Assembly: GCA_963833885.1 (NCBI GenBank)
Contig: CAWHZU010000019.1
Location: forward strand, 124,001 to 188,000
DNA length: 64,000 nt
DNA from: JASHPR01 sp963833885
GTDB lineage: Bacteria; Actinomycetota; Actinomycetes; Streptosporangiales; Streptosporangiaceae
Direction of reading: 5' to 3'
Part shown: positions 46,892-54,957 of the stretch, piece by piece
Position numbering within the stretch: position 1 is the stretch's first letter
Layout of the letters: each line of letters begins with the position of its first letter
Notes under the pieces: model-generated
Seen by the model: only the letters and a program-made list of their open reading frames with translations
What the model was told of the DNA's origin: nothing
Database searches by the model: none
Program-made: the position numbers and the translations under genes

Positions 46892-46930
46892 TCAGCGCGG
46901 CCAGGCAAGAAGGAGGCTACTGCGGTCCAT
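46892..46930 (-). CDS. leuS leader peptide with three consecutive Leu codons
   Basis: A 12-codon frame, MDRSSLLLAWPR, starting with ATG at 46930. Its centre is CTC CTT CTT, three leucine codons in a row; CTT is rare in such GC-rich DNA. It ends at TGA (46892-46894), just before the competing stems and terminator. It fits a ribosome-stalling leader that reads leucyl-tRNA levels. No strong Shine-Dalgarno is seen before it. Too short for normal gene calling. Confidence 0.75.
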   Translation of the reverse strand: MDRSSLLLAWPR

Positions 46931-46973
46931 GCCGTCAGCGTACCGCAAGATCATTCTCAACGCCGCGGCCCGC

Positions 46974-46980
46974 TATACTA
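46974..46980. promoter_or_regulatory. Overlapping divergent -10 elements for leuS and the lipoprotein gene
   Basis: TATACT (46974-46979) reads rightward as a perfect -10 box, about 40 bp before the lipoprotein start at 47020. The same bases read leftward give TAGTAT (46975-46980), a -10-like box about 45 bp before the leuS leader peptide. -35 elements are not clear. Confidence 0.45.
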
Positions 46981-47019
46981 CGATCCGCCCTGTTCGACCC
47001 GAGATGCTAGGAAGGTCGC

Positions 47020-48543
47020 ATGCGACGACGGCTTCCGGTCCTTGGTGTCGTGCTGGCCGTGGCCGTTGCCGTGACCGTGACGGCCTGCTCGTCGTCCTCG
47101 CCGACACCGCCAGCGTCGCCGCTGTCTGGCTCATCGGCGCTGACCTGCGGGGGCGGTTCCCGCCACTGCGTGGCGCCCGGCACCGTGCGCTGGTCGCTGC
47201 GGCTGCCCGGGTCGTCGCAGTTCGATATCAGCAGCGGCTCGACGGTCCTCAACATGCCCGCGGCCCCCGATGAGGGCATCGCCGGTTTCGGGGACATTCC
47301 CAACGGCTACCTGGCCAGCGTCGAGGTCGCGCCCGGTTTGATGGTATTCCAGCAGCCGGGCCGCGCGGTGGTCGAGGCGGTCGACCCGGCGACCGGCAGG
47401 CGGCTGTGGACTACGAAGCTGCCAACGCCGCCGGGCTTTACCCCGGACACGACGGTGAGCGGCGCTCTCACCCTCAGCCTCATGGCCGCCGGCGGGGTGA
47501 TCACGGTTTATGACAGCGCCGACTATCTGTGGTGGGTGGCGAACGCCGCGACCGGCGCGGCGAGCCCACCGCACCGGCTCGCCAGCTACGCGCAGGCGAA
47601 CCCGGCGACGAATCTGCACGCGACGGCCGACGTGCTGCCCGTGACATCGCAAAACGTGGTCCTGCTGAACAACACGCAGGTTCAGGGGGTTGACCCGGCG
47701 ACCGGGTCGGTGCGGTGGCAGGTGCCGCTGCGTCGGTGGACGGGATATGCCGTGATCGGGAACGTGCTGTACGCCGACAACGACCCGTACGGGCAAGACC
47801 AGAGCGCCAACGCCGGCCCGTCCGGGCGGGCCACCACGATTCAGCGGGTCGACCTGGCCACCGGCCAGCTCCTGCCGGACCTGCCGCTGCCGCCGGACCT
47901 TCGCACCGAGGCCGCGCGGGTCGCACAGTTCGGGGAGGATCCCGGGGCGCTGCTGGTCGAGGCCGGTCCCGGGCTCACCAGGCTGGATCCGGCCACCGGC
48001 CGCCCGCTTTGGACCGCCGCGCTGCCCGCCAGCACCGTCGGCACCGCGCAGCCGGGCCCCACCGGGACGCCGCCCACCGTGGAATACCTCGTGGCGGGCA
48101 AGACCGGCTCCGAGCCGCCCGGCACCGCCACGAACATCTGGCGGGTCATGGTCGTCAGCCTTGCCACCGGCAGGGAGACGCCGCTCCCCTTGGGCCGCTC
48201 GTTCCCCTACGGCGAGGCCGGAGTCCTCGTCGGCGGCGACGGCGGTGGCAGCTGGAACCTTTACGGGTCGGGGATGCTGGCCTCGGTGCCCACCAGGGCG
48301 AAACCGGCCGGCACCGGGGGATTCAGCTATACCCGGCTCGAAGGCGTAGACCCGCAGACCGGGAGCATCATGTGGCGCGGTCCGTGGGCCGGCGACCTGT
48401 ACGTGCTCGGCCAGACGTTCACCGGGCCGCCAGTGATCATCGCGGAGTCCTGCGCGCCGTCCGGCCTCGTGGCCGACCAGTCCGCGATCCACGGTGACGA
48501 GGCGTTCTGCGACAGCGAGCGCCTGTACGCGATCAACGCCTGA
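47020..48543 (+). CDS. PQQ-like beta-propeller lipoprotein
   Basis: 507 residues preceded by AGGAAGG. Lipoprotein signal: RRRLPVLGVVLAVAVAVTVTAC with a Thr-Ala-Cys lipobox and a Ser/Pro linker. The mature part has repeated PQQ-propeller-like blades marked by VDPATGRRLWTTKLP, VDPATGSVRWQVPL, LDPATGRPLWTAALP and VDPQTGSIMWRGPW. It probably sits on the outer face of the membrane and binds a ligand or partner. No quinoprotein catalytic residues are evident, so an enzyme role is not claimed. Confidence 0.82.
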   Translation: MRRRLPVLGVVLAVAVAVTVTACSSSSPTPPASPLSGSSALTCGGGSRHCVAPGTVRWSLRLPGSSQFDISSGSTVLNMPAAPDEGIAGFGDIPNGYLASVEVAPGLMVFQQPGRAVVEAVDPATGRRLWTTKLPTPPGFTPDTTVSGALTLSLMAAGGVITVYDSADYLWWVANAATGAASPPHRLASYAQANPATNLHATADVLPVTSQNVVLLNNTQVQGVDPATGSVRWQVPLRRWTGYAVIGNVLYADNDPYGQDQSANAGPSGRATTIQRVDLATGQLLPDLPLPPDLRTEAARVAQFGEDPGALLVEAGPGLTRLDPATGRPLWTAALPASTVGTAQPGPTGTPPTVEYLVAGKTGSEPPGTATNIWRVMVVSLATGRETPLPLGRSFPYGEAGVLVGGDGGGSWNLYGSGMLASVPTRAKPAGTGGFSYTRLEGVDPQTGSIMWRGPWAGDLYVLGQTFTGPPVIIAESCAPSGLVADQSAIHGDEAFCDSERLYAINA

Positions 48544-48599
48544 GCCGACGCGCCGGGCTCAGTAAGCCCTCACCACCCACCGCGCCGGGCGGGGCGGGC

Positions 48600-49967
48600 T
48601 CAGATGGCCTTTCCTGGGTTCATGATGCCGGCCGGGTCAAGGGCGTTCTTGATTGCGTGGTGTACGGCCATGGAGTCGTCACCGAGCTCCATGGCGAGCC
48701 AGCGCCTCTTGATGATGCCGACGCCGTGCTCGCCGGTCAGCGTGCCGCCGAGGTCGATCGCGGCGCGGAACACCTCGTCCGCGGCCGCCCAGACGTCGGC
48801 GGGCACGTCTTCCAGGCTGCGGTCGTAGACGAAGACCGGGTGCAGGTTGCCGTCCCCGGCGTGGGCGACCGTGGCGATCAGCACGCCGTGCCGGTCGGCG
48901 GCCCGCTCGATGCGCTCGATCATGTCTGCCAGCCGGGACCGGGGCACGCAGACGTCCTCGATCAGCATGGAGCCGAGCCGCTCGGTCGCGAAGAACGCCA
49001 TCCGGCGGATGTCGAGAAGCTGCTGCGACTCGGCCTCGCTGGCCGACACGTCGGCGAGCAGCGCGCCGTGCTCGACGCATTTCTGCTGCATGATCTCGGC
49101 CCGGCGGGCCGCGTCGTCGCTGTCGGCCTGCGCGATGAGCAGCGCGTGCACCTCGTCGCCGAATCCGAGGTGCTTCCACTCGTCGAGCGAGCGCAGGGTT
49201 ACCCGGTCGAGCAGCTCCAGCATGCTGGGCTGGAGCCTGGCCTGCACGATCGCGGTCACCGCGCGGGCCGCGGCGCCGAAGCTGGGGAAGCTCGCGGCCA
49301 GGGTCACCGGCGGCGTGGCGGGCCGGGGCCGTAGCCGCAGCGTCGCCGAGGTGATCACGCCGAGGGTGCCCTCCGAGCCGACGAACAGGCTGGTGAGGTC
49401 GTAACCGGTGACGCCCTTGATCGTCCTGCGCCCGGTGCGCAGCACCCGGCCGTCGGCGAGTACCGCCTCAAGGCCGAGAACCGCGTCCCTGGTCACGCCG
49501 TACTTCACGCAGCGCAGGCCGCCCGCGTTGGTCGCCAGGTTGCCGCCGATCGTGGATATCTCGTAGCTCGACGGGTCGGGCGGGTACATCAGGCCGTGCT
49601 CGGCGGCGGCGCGGTCTAGGTCGGCGTTGATCACGCCGGCCTCCGCCACCGCCAGCTCGTCCGCGGGGTCGAGCTCGCGTATCGCGTTCATCCTGGCCAG
49701 CGACAGGATCACACAGCCGTCGACCGCGGACGCGCCGCCGGCCAGGCTGGTCCCGCCGCCGCGCGGCACGACCGGGACGCCGTGCCGGCTCGCCCACTGC
49801 AGGGTGGTCACCACTTCTTCGGTACTGCGCGGGGACACCAGGCACCGGGCCTTGCCGGGCGTGACCGCGGTGGTCTGATCCCGGCCGTAGGAGTCGACGA
49901 TGTCCGGATCCGTGCTCACCCGGCCGTCGGGCAGAGCTGCCGTCAGCTCGTCAAGATCGTCGGCCAT
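48600..49967 (-). CDS. FAD-linked oxidase, GlcD / D-lactate dehydrogenase family
   Basis: 455 residues. FAD-binding (PCMH) part: SPRSTEEVVTTLQWASRHGV, VVPRGGGTSLAGGASAVDG, GGNLATNAGGLRCVKYGVTRD; C-terminal catalytic cap with HAGDGNLHPVFVYD and LGGTLTGEHGVGIIKRRWL. The pattern and length match GlcD and D-2-hydroxyacid dehydrogenases. It oxidises an alpha-hydroxy acid such as glycolate or D-lactate; the exact one cannot be read. It stands alone; no GlcE/GlcF partner is adjacent. Confidence 0.9.
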   Translation of the reverse strand: MADDLDELTAALPDGRVSTDPDIVDSYGRDQTTAVTPGKARCLVSPRSTEEVVTTLQWASRHGVPVVPRGGGTSLAGGASAVDGCVILSLARMNAIRELDPADELAVAEAGVINADLDRAAAEHGLMYPPDPSSYEISTIGGNLATNAGGLRCVKYGVTRDAVLGLEAVLADGRVLRTGRRTIKGVTGYDLTSLFVGSEGTLGVITSATLRLRPRPATPPVTLAASFPSFGAAARAVTAIVQARLQPSMLELLDRVTLRSLDEWKHLGFGDEVHALLIAQADSDDAARRAEIMQQKCVEHGALLADVSASEAESQQLLDIRRMAFFATERLGSMLIEDVCVPRSRLADMIERIERAADRHGVLIATVAHAGDGNLHPVFVYDRSLEDVPADVWAAADEVFRAAIDLGGTLTGEHGVGIIKRRWLAMELGDDSMAVHHAIKNALDPAGIMNPGKAI

Positions 49968-50408
49968 GTCGGTTCCTCGTCTCCTCTGCGGACGCAGTGC
50001 CGCGTGCCTAAGCCGACGCTAGGCGATCAGCCACAGCAGCGACGCAGGGCGCCCGGTGCCGGATGTGAGGCTGAGCCGATTCTCGTGCTGTATCACTGGT
50101 CCCGCCAGCCCCAACCGCACCGGTGAAGCTCCGCTCGAGCATTCGATTTCCATGATCTGGGTGGAAAAGTACTGCATTTAGTCGTTATCTATCCAGATCA
50201 TGAAACATGATTGCCCTCCTAGCCGGTCTGCCCGCGCCGCCTGCCCGCCCGGCAGCCACCAGGCACCGGCTGAGCTGGTCAGCCTGGCGCCGGCGTCACC
50301 AGCACACCGCCAGCGCCTGCCACTGCCGACGGCAAGCGGCCAAAGATCCATGACAGGCAAACTGGCCAGGCTGGCTCTACTGCGGCGCTCCTGCCTACTG
50401 TTGGCCTC
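49968..50408. other. 441-bp intergenic region with an AT-rich inverted repeat
   Basis: No gene is supported here. The region 50145-50210 is clearly more AT-rich than the surroundings and has 10-bp inverted repeat ends (listed separately). Open frames crossing it on either strand have no domain features and codon use unlike real genes of this genome. Confidence 0.5.
50151..50202. repeat. 10-bp perfect inverted repeat flanking a 32-bp AT-rich core
   Basis: CATGATCTGG (50151-50160) and CCAGATCATG (50193-50202) are exact inverse copies. The core holds AAAGTACTGCATTTAGTCG. Outside, TTTC and GAAA extend the symmetry loosely. It could be a recombination or regulatory site or the remnant of a small mobile element; no transposase is near. 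Confidence 0.5.
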
Positions 50409-50840
50409 ATGGCCGACAACGCCGGTCCCGCGGTCCCGCAACAGCCGCGAGGCCCGGCTTCCCAGGACGCTCCCGCCGGCAGTCCCCCGGCCACGTCGCC
50501 GTGGCGATCGTTCGCTGTCGAGGCGCACGCTGGCCGGAAGGTCGCAGGCTGGCCGCTGGGCCGCTTCGACATCGGCCCAGGCCAATTGCGGGTGCGGCTT
50601 GGCTTCCCCTGGTTCCTCACCCGCTCAGCGGACAACGACTCGATCACCAATGTCTCGGTAGCCAGGATCTTTCGAAGCGTCTGGTGCGTCAGGTTCGACG
50701 ACTCCGGCCAGCGCCTGGCGGACGCGCACATCCATTTGCCCGTCCGCGCCCAGCGCATCATTGACGAGCTGCGAAATTGCGGCTACGCGGTCACAGACCG
50801 GAAAACAGGTCAGCCACTCGTCCGCTTGCCCAAGCGCTGA
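50409..50840 (+). CDS. Conserved-looking hypothetical protein
   Basis: 143 residues. The first about 45 are Pro/Ala-rich and low complexity; the rest is a compact, mixed-charge domain starting at GRFDIGPGQLRVRLGFPWFL and continuing SVARIFRSVWCVRFDD, then PVRAQRIIDELRNCGYAVTDR. The codon pattern and ordered sequence look genuine, but the family was not recognised and no catalytic motif is visible. It stands between a GlcD-like gene and a TetR locus with no obvious partner. No ribosome-binding site was clear, so the start could be further in. Confidence 0.55.
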   Translation: MADNAGPAVPQQPRGPASQDAPAGSPPATSPWRSFAVEAHAGRKVAGWPLGRFDIGPGQLRVRLGFPWFLTRSADNDSITNVSVARIFRSVWCVRFDDSGQRLADAHIHLPVRAQRIIDELRNCGYAVTDRKTGQPLVRLPKR

Positions 50841-51077
50841 CGAGCGGCCCGACGGCCGCCGCACCGGGCCAGCGCCGCTATCTCCGGGCCCCTGCCGGTA
50901 AAGCTGGGTTCCCAGGCTGCCTGCCATTCCGCGCGGCTGTCGACCGACTCGAGGTAGTCGACCGACAGCCTGCATGTTGGACACGAAGAAGTCCCACCCG
51001 CGCCGCATATCCCCGCCCATACCCAAACGATGCCACCCGGGAGTAGCGGTCGGCACACGAAGGGAATTCCTAATTGA

Positions 51078-51100
51078 CTAACGAACGATTCGTTCGTTAG
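51078..51100. promoter_or_regulatory. Perfect 11+1+11 bp palindrome, TetR operator
   Basis: The arm CTAACGAACGA is followed by a single T and its exact complement TCGTTCGTTAG. The site ends 9 bp before the TetR start codon, so binding would block transcription of the TetR-BBE operon. Its length and perfection make it the clearest operator in the window. Confidence 0.85.
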
Positions 51101-51109
51101 TTTGCGGAC

Positions 51110-51841
51110 ATGTCGCCTCGTCTCTCGGCCATGGAGCGGGTGCCTGAGCTCATCGAGGCGGCCGTGAAGGTATTCGGCGAGAAGGGCTACCGCGGGACCC
51201 AGATGGCCGACGTGGCCTTCGAGATGGGTGTGGCAGCTGGCTCGCTCTACAACTACGTGGACAGCAAGGAGGGACTCTTCGCCCTGTGCCTGGAGCGGAT
51301 GGCGCAGGGGCCGGACTTCCCTCTGGAGATCACGCTGCCGTTCGCCACTCCCCCGATGGACGTCACGCTGAAACGACTGCACGATCGCATCGAGGCCATG
51401 CACCGGCTTCCGGCCCTGGACGTCCAGCCTCGGGGCAACCCGTCGCCCGCCCGCGCCGAGGAGGAGCTGCGAGCGGTCGTGAACGGGATCTTCGGTCTGG
51501 CCAACCGGACGCGCTGGGGTGTCGACATGATCGAGCGCTCCGCACGGGAGATCCCCGAGCTGGCCGCACTGCTGCACAGCGAGTGGCGCGCGCCGCTGAT
51601 GACCAGGCTCGAGGAGTTCCTGCGCGTCCGCATGGACCGCGGCGAGTTCCGGCACGTCGACGACGCCTGGATCGCAGCCCGGTTCGTGGCGGAGACCGTG
51701 AACTGGTTCGCCCGGCACCGGCACCACGACCGCTACGGGCGCCGGCTCGACGACGCGCCGGTGACGGCCACGGTCGCCGACCTGATCGTGGGCGCGTTCG
51801 CACTGGGCGAGCCACGCACCGACACGGAGGACTCCCGATGA
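51110..51841 (+). CDS. TetR-family regulator
   Basis: 243 residues: RVPELIEAAVKVFGEKGY, helix-turn-helix QMADVAFEMGVAAGSLYNYVDSKEGL (keyed by VAAGSLYNYV) and a ligand-binding domain. It autoregulates through the perfect palindrome just upstream. The ATG follows the palindrome with no visible Shine-Dalgarno, so the mRNA may be leaderless or start at the Met at residue 8. It overlaps the BBE oxidase gene (ATGA), whose expression it should control. Confidence 0.92.
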   Translation: MSPRLSAMERVPELIEAAVKVFGEKGYRGTQMADVAFEMGVAAGSLYNYVDSKEGLFALCLERMAQGPDFPLEITLPFATPPMDVTLKRLHDRIEAMHRLPALDVQPRGNPSPARAEEELRAVVNGIFGLANRTRWGVDMIERSAREIPELAALLHSEWRAPLMTRLEEFLRVRMDRGEFRHVDDAWIAARFVAETVNWFARHRHHDRYGRRLDDAPVTATVADLIVGAFALGEPRTDTEDSR

Positions 51842-53490
51842 CGCGCGATCTGACGGACGTCGATGTTGCCGAACTGTACAAGCTCTCAGGGGATCGGCTG
51901 CTGCGCCTCGAGACGCCACTTCGGGCATGCGTGACCGACCCGGGCAGTCCGGCGGCGGAGGCGGCGCTGGCGAACCTGCGCAACCCGTACGCGATCCAGG
52001 ACGACCCGGGGGCGTTCCAGACCACTGGCTGGTTCGGGGCCTTCGAGAACCGGCACAGCCCGGTCGCGGTCGCGGCCGAGTCGGCGGCGGACATCGCGGC
52101 CGCGGTCGATTTCGCCAGGGAGCGCGGTGTCGGTCTGGTGATCAAGGGCACCGGCCACGACTACCTGGGCCGGTCGAGCGCGCCGGGGTCACTGCTGATC
52201 TGGACCCACCGGATGCGCGAGATCACCATGCACGACGCGTTCCGGCCCGCTGGCACGGACGGCCCGGGCGTCCCCGCGATCACGGTGGGAGCCGGGGCTC
52301 GGTGGCTCGAGGCGTACCAGGCGGCGACCGTGCACGGCCGGTACGTACAGGGCGGCGGATGCGTGACCGTCGGCGCGGCCGGCGGGTTCCCGCAGGGCGG
52401 CGGCTTCGGCAGCTTCTCCCGGCGCTATGGGACTGCCGCGGGCAACATGCTGGAAGCCGAGGTCGTGCTCGCATCCGGCGAGATCGTGGTAGCGAACGAG
52501 ACGCAGCATGCCGACCTGTTCTGGGCCCTGCGTGGCGGAGGCGGCGGCACGTTCGGCGTGGTCACCAGGCTGACGATGCGGACCCACCCCATGCCGCGCA
52601 CGCTCAGCACGGTGCGGGGCACGATCCGCGCCAGCGGAGACTCGGCGTTCCGGCGCCTGCTCACCGAGCTCGTCCGGTTCCTGCCGAGCCTGTGCAACGA
52701 CCGCTGGGGCGAGCAGATCACGCTCTCCGGAGACAACTCGGCAGAGTTCGGGATGCACGCCGTGGACCTGGCCGACGAGCAGGCCCGGGCGGTCTGGCGG
52801 CCATTTCTCGACTGGATCGACGGACAGCCCGGAGCATTCGCGTCGACGGTGTCGGTCAGAACGATCACGTTCGGCGTGCATTGGGATGCCGGGCTGCGGG
52901 ACCAGTACTCGCCGGGCTCCATCAGCCGCGACGACCGCCCTGGCGCGCCGCGCGAGCGGTTCTGGAACGCGACGAACCAGATGGAGGTGTCGTGGTATGT
53001 GCTTGCGTACGGCTCGCGATGGCTGCCACGGCGACTGCTCGACGACGCGGACGCGCTGGCCGACGCGCTGTTCGAGGCCTCCCGGCCCTGGCTGTTCCAG
53101 CTCCACGTCAACAAGGCCCTGTCCGGGGCGGCGCCCGAGGCCGTAGCCAGGGACCGCGGCACGGCGATCAACCCGGCGGTATTCGACGCGGCGGCCCTGG
53201 CGCTGACCGCCTCGTGGCAGCAGTACGCGTTTCCCGGAGTAGCGGGCCACGAGCCAGACGCGGAGAACGCCGCTGTTGGCGCGCGCCTGGTCGGCCAGAC
53301 CATGGACGTCCTGCGCGCGCTCACCCCTGGGGCCGGGAGCTATGTGAACGAGACCGACTACTTCGAGCCCGACTGGCAGGACAGCTTCTGGGGCCCGAAC
53401 TACCCGAGGCTGCTCGAGATCAAGCGGCGCTACGACCCGCAGAACATCTTCCGGGTGCATCACGGCGTCGGCAGCGAGGCACCCGGCTAG
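51838..53490 (+). CDS. FAD-binding oxidoreductase with BBE (berberine-bridge) domain
   Basis: 550 residues. FAD domain: NRHSPVAVAAESAADIAAAV, GVGLVIKGTGHDYLGRSSAPG (the His usually joined to FAD), GYVQGGGCVTVGAAGGFPQG-type loop (here RYVQGGGCVTVGAAGGFPQG) and WALRGGGGGTFGVVTRL. The C-terminus has the BBE pattern YVNETDYFEPDW, FWGPNYPRLLEIKRRYDPQNIFRVHHGVG. Such enzymes oxidise sugars, alkaloid-like or polyketide substrates. It is translated with its TetR regulator, so the substrate likely releases TetR. Confidence 0.92.
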   Translation: MTRDLTDVDVAELYKLSGDRLLRLETPLRACVTDPGSPAAEAALANLRNPYAIQDDPGAFQTTGWFGAFENRHSPVAVAAESAADIAAAVDFARERGVGLVIKGTGHDYLGRSSAPGSLLIWTHRMREITMHDAFRPAGTDGPGVPAITVGAGARWLEAYQAATVHGRYVQGGGCVTVGAAGGFPQGGGFGSFSRRYGTAAGNMLEAEVVLASGEIVVANETQHADLFWALRGGGGGTFGVVTRLTMRTHPMPRTLSTVRGTIRASGDSAFRRLLTELVRFLPSLCNDRWGEQITLSGDNSAEFGMHAVDLADEQARAVWRPFLDWIDGQPGAFASTVSVRTITFGVHWDAGLRDQYSPGSISRDDRPGAPRERFWNATNQMEVSWYVLAYGSRWLPRRLLDDADALADALFEASRPWLFQLHVNKALSGAAPEAVARDRGTAINPAVFDAAALALTASWQQYAFPGVAGHEPDAENAAVGARLVGQTMDVLRALTPGAGSYVNETDYFEPDWQDSFWGPNYPRLLEIKRRYDPQNIFRVHHGVGSEAPG

Positions 53491-53553
53491 CCAGCGCCTC
53501 GGAGGCTGCATCTGGGTCTTTACGCACCTCGCACCCCGTGTTCACCTGGAAGC

Positions 53554-54954
53554 ATGGGCGCGCACTCAGGTCGCAACGAGATTGTCGAACAGCGAGCCAT
53601 CGAGTACATCCCGCTCAGCGAACGCCACGGCAAGCCGAACACGCTGTTCACGATCTGGTTCGCCAGCAACGCCCAGATCACCGCCGTGGCAACCGGCCTG
53701 CTGGCCACCGTGGTCTTCGGCCTCAGCCTGCCGTGGGCCATCGCCGCGATCCTGATCGGCAACCTCGTCGGCTGCCTGTTCATGGCGTACCACTCGGTCC
53801 AGGGGCCGAGGCTCGGCATGCCGCAGATGATCCAGAGCCGGGCCCAGTTCGGCATGTTCGGCGCCGCGCTTCCGATCCTTGCCGTGATGCTGCTCTACAT
53901 CGGCTTCTTCACCTCCAGCGCGATCCTCGGCGGCGAGGCGCTGGCCAGGCTGCTGCACGTGTCCACCGACTGGGGCATCGTGATCTGCAACGCGGTCACG
54001 CTGGTCATGGCGTGGGTCGGCTACAACCTGATCCACCGATACGACCGGTGGGCCTCGGTGCTGTTCGCCGGGGTGTTCCTCGCGATCACGGTGAAGATGC
54101 TGACCGTGACCAGGCCCGCCTACCACGGCCACGCCGACACCGCCGCGAACATCCTGCTGGTCATCTCGATCTTCGTGTCCTGGCAGATCACCTGGGCACC
54201 GTACGTGTCGGACTACTCCAGGTACCTGCCGCAGGACACCCCGTCCTCGCGCACGTTCTGGTACACGTATGCCGGCTCGGCCATCGGCGGGATCTGGTTC
54301 ATGATCATCGGAGCGTTCGGCGGCGTCCTGGCTCCCGCCGCGATCTCGTCGAACACCGCCGGCTACTTCGCCGGGCTGTTCCCCTCCGTGCAGTGGCTGA
54401 TCCTGCTGACCGCGGTGCTGGGAATCTTCGCGGCCAACGTGGAGAACCTCTACGGCCCGTTCCTTTCCGGCGCCGCCGCGGTGTCCCCGTCCGGGCGGGT
54501 CGGGTCAGCGCCGGTGGCCAGGTTCCTCGCTGCGGCGGCCGTGGCGATCCTCGGCACGCTGCTGGCGATCCTGGCCAGCCCGCACTTCCTCACCGACCTG
54601 TCGAACTTCGTGCTGTTCCTGCTGTACTTCATGATTCCGTGGACGGCGATCAACCTGACCGACTACTACCTTGTGCGGCGCGGCCGTTACGACATCGAGG
54701 ACTTCTTCAAGGTCGACGGCCAGTACGGCCGGGTCAACTGGTGGGGCGTCGGCATCTACGTGCTGACGATCGGCGTTGAGATCCCGTTCATCAACTCCAG
54801 CCTGTACGTGGGGCCGATCGCCACCGATCTCGGCGGCGCCGACATCTCCTGGATCGTCGGGTTCATCGTCGCCGCCGTGCTCTACTACCTCGCGGCCCGC
54901 CGCCGTCAGCCGACCGCTCGCACGCGCGAGACCGCGCCGTCCGCGAGTCGCTAG
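53554..54954 (+). CDS. NCS1-family nucleobase/hydantoin permease
   Basis: 466 residues with about twelve hydrophobic helices. Family motifs: PNTLFTIWFASNAQITAVATG near the start, LGMPQMIQSRAQFGMFG, and PWTAINLTDYYLVRRGRYDIEDFF, the usual C-terminal NCS1 signature. Members carry cytosine, purines, allantoin or hydantoins (for example Mhp1) with Na+ or H+. It is convergent with the DUF917/HyuA operon, which suggests a hydantoin- or purine-like substrate; this is inference. Confidence 0.9.
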   Translation: MGAHSGRNEIVEQRAIEYIPLSERHGKPNTLFTIWFASNAQITAVATGLLATVVFGLSLPWAIAAILIGNLVGCLFMAYHSVQGPRLGMPQMIQSRAQFGMFGAALPILAVMLLYIGFFTSSAILGGEALARLLHVSTDWGIVICNAVTLVMAWVGYNLIHRYDRWASVLFAGVFLAITVKMLTVTRPAYHGHADTAANILLVISIFVSWQITWAPYVSDYSRYLPQDTPSSRTFWYTYAGSAIGGIWFMIIGAFGGVLAPAAISSNTAGYFAGLFPSVQWLILLTAVLGIFAANVENLYGPFLSGAAAVSPSGRVGSAPVARFLAAAAVAILGTLLAILASPHFLTDLSNFVLFLLYFMIPWTAINLTDYYLVRRGRYDIEDFFKVDGQYGRVNWWGVGIYVLTIGVEIPFINSSLYVGPIATDLGGADISWIVGFIVAAVLYYLAARRRQPTARTRETAPSASR

Positions 54955-54957
54955 GCG

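Larger units (their letters stand above)
46837..46930 (-). promoter_or_regulatory. leuS leader: leucine-responsive attenuator
   Basis: The transcript between the leader peptide and leuS can fold in competing ways. Segment A (about 46887-46901, GGCCGCGCTGACG in the RNA), overlapping the end of the leader peptide, can pair with B (CGTCAGC, just downstream) or, more extensively, with C (GTCAGCGCGGCC). Next come the terminator hairpin and T-run (46837-46862). The layout (peptide with Leu codons, alternative stems, terminator) is the classic ribosome-mediated attenuator. Which stem is antiterminating was not determined. Confidence 0.7.

Noticed and set aside
46837..46990. A T-box riboswitch or a tRNA gene upstream of leuS
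   Set aside because: No T-box sequence, specifier loop or tRNA cloverleaf was found; the short Leu-codon peptide plus terminator explains the region better.
51927..54779. A 950-codon open frame on the plus strand across the BBE oxidase and NCS1 genes
   Set aside because: It is the shifted-frame shadow of two real genes: composition is dominated by Arg/Gly/Pro with no domain pattern, while the other frame gives clear BBE and NCS1 families.
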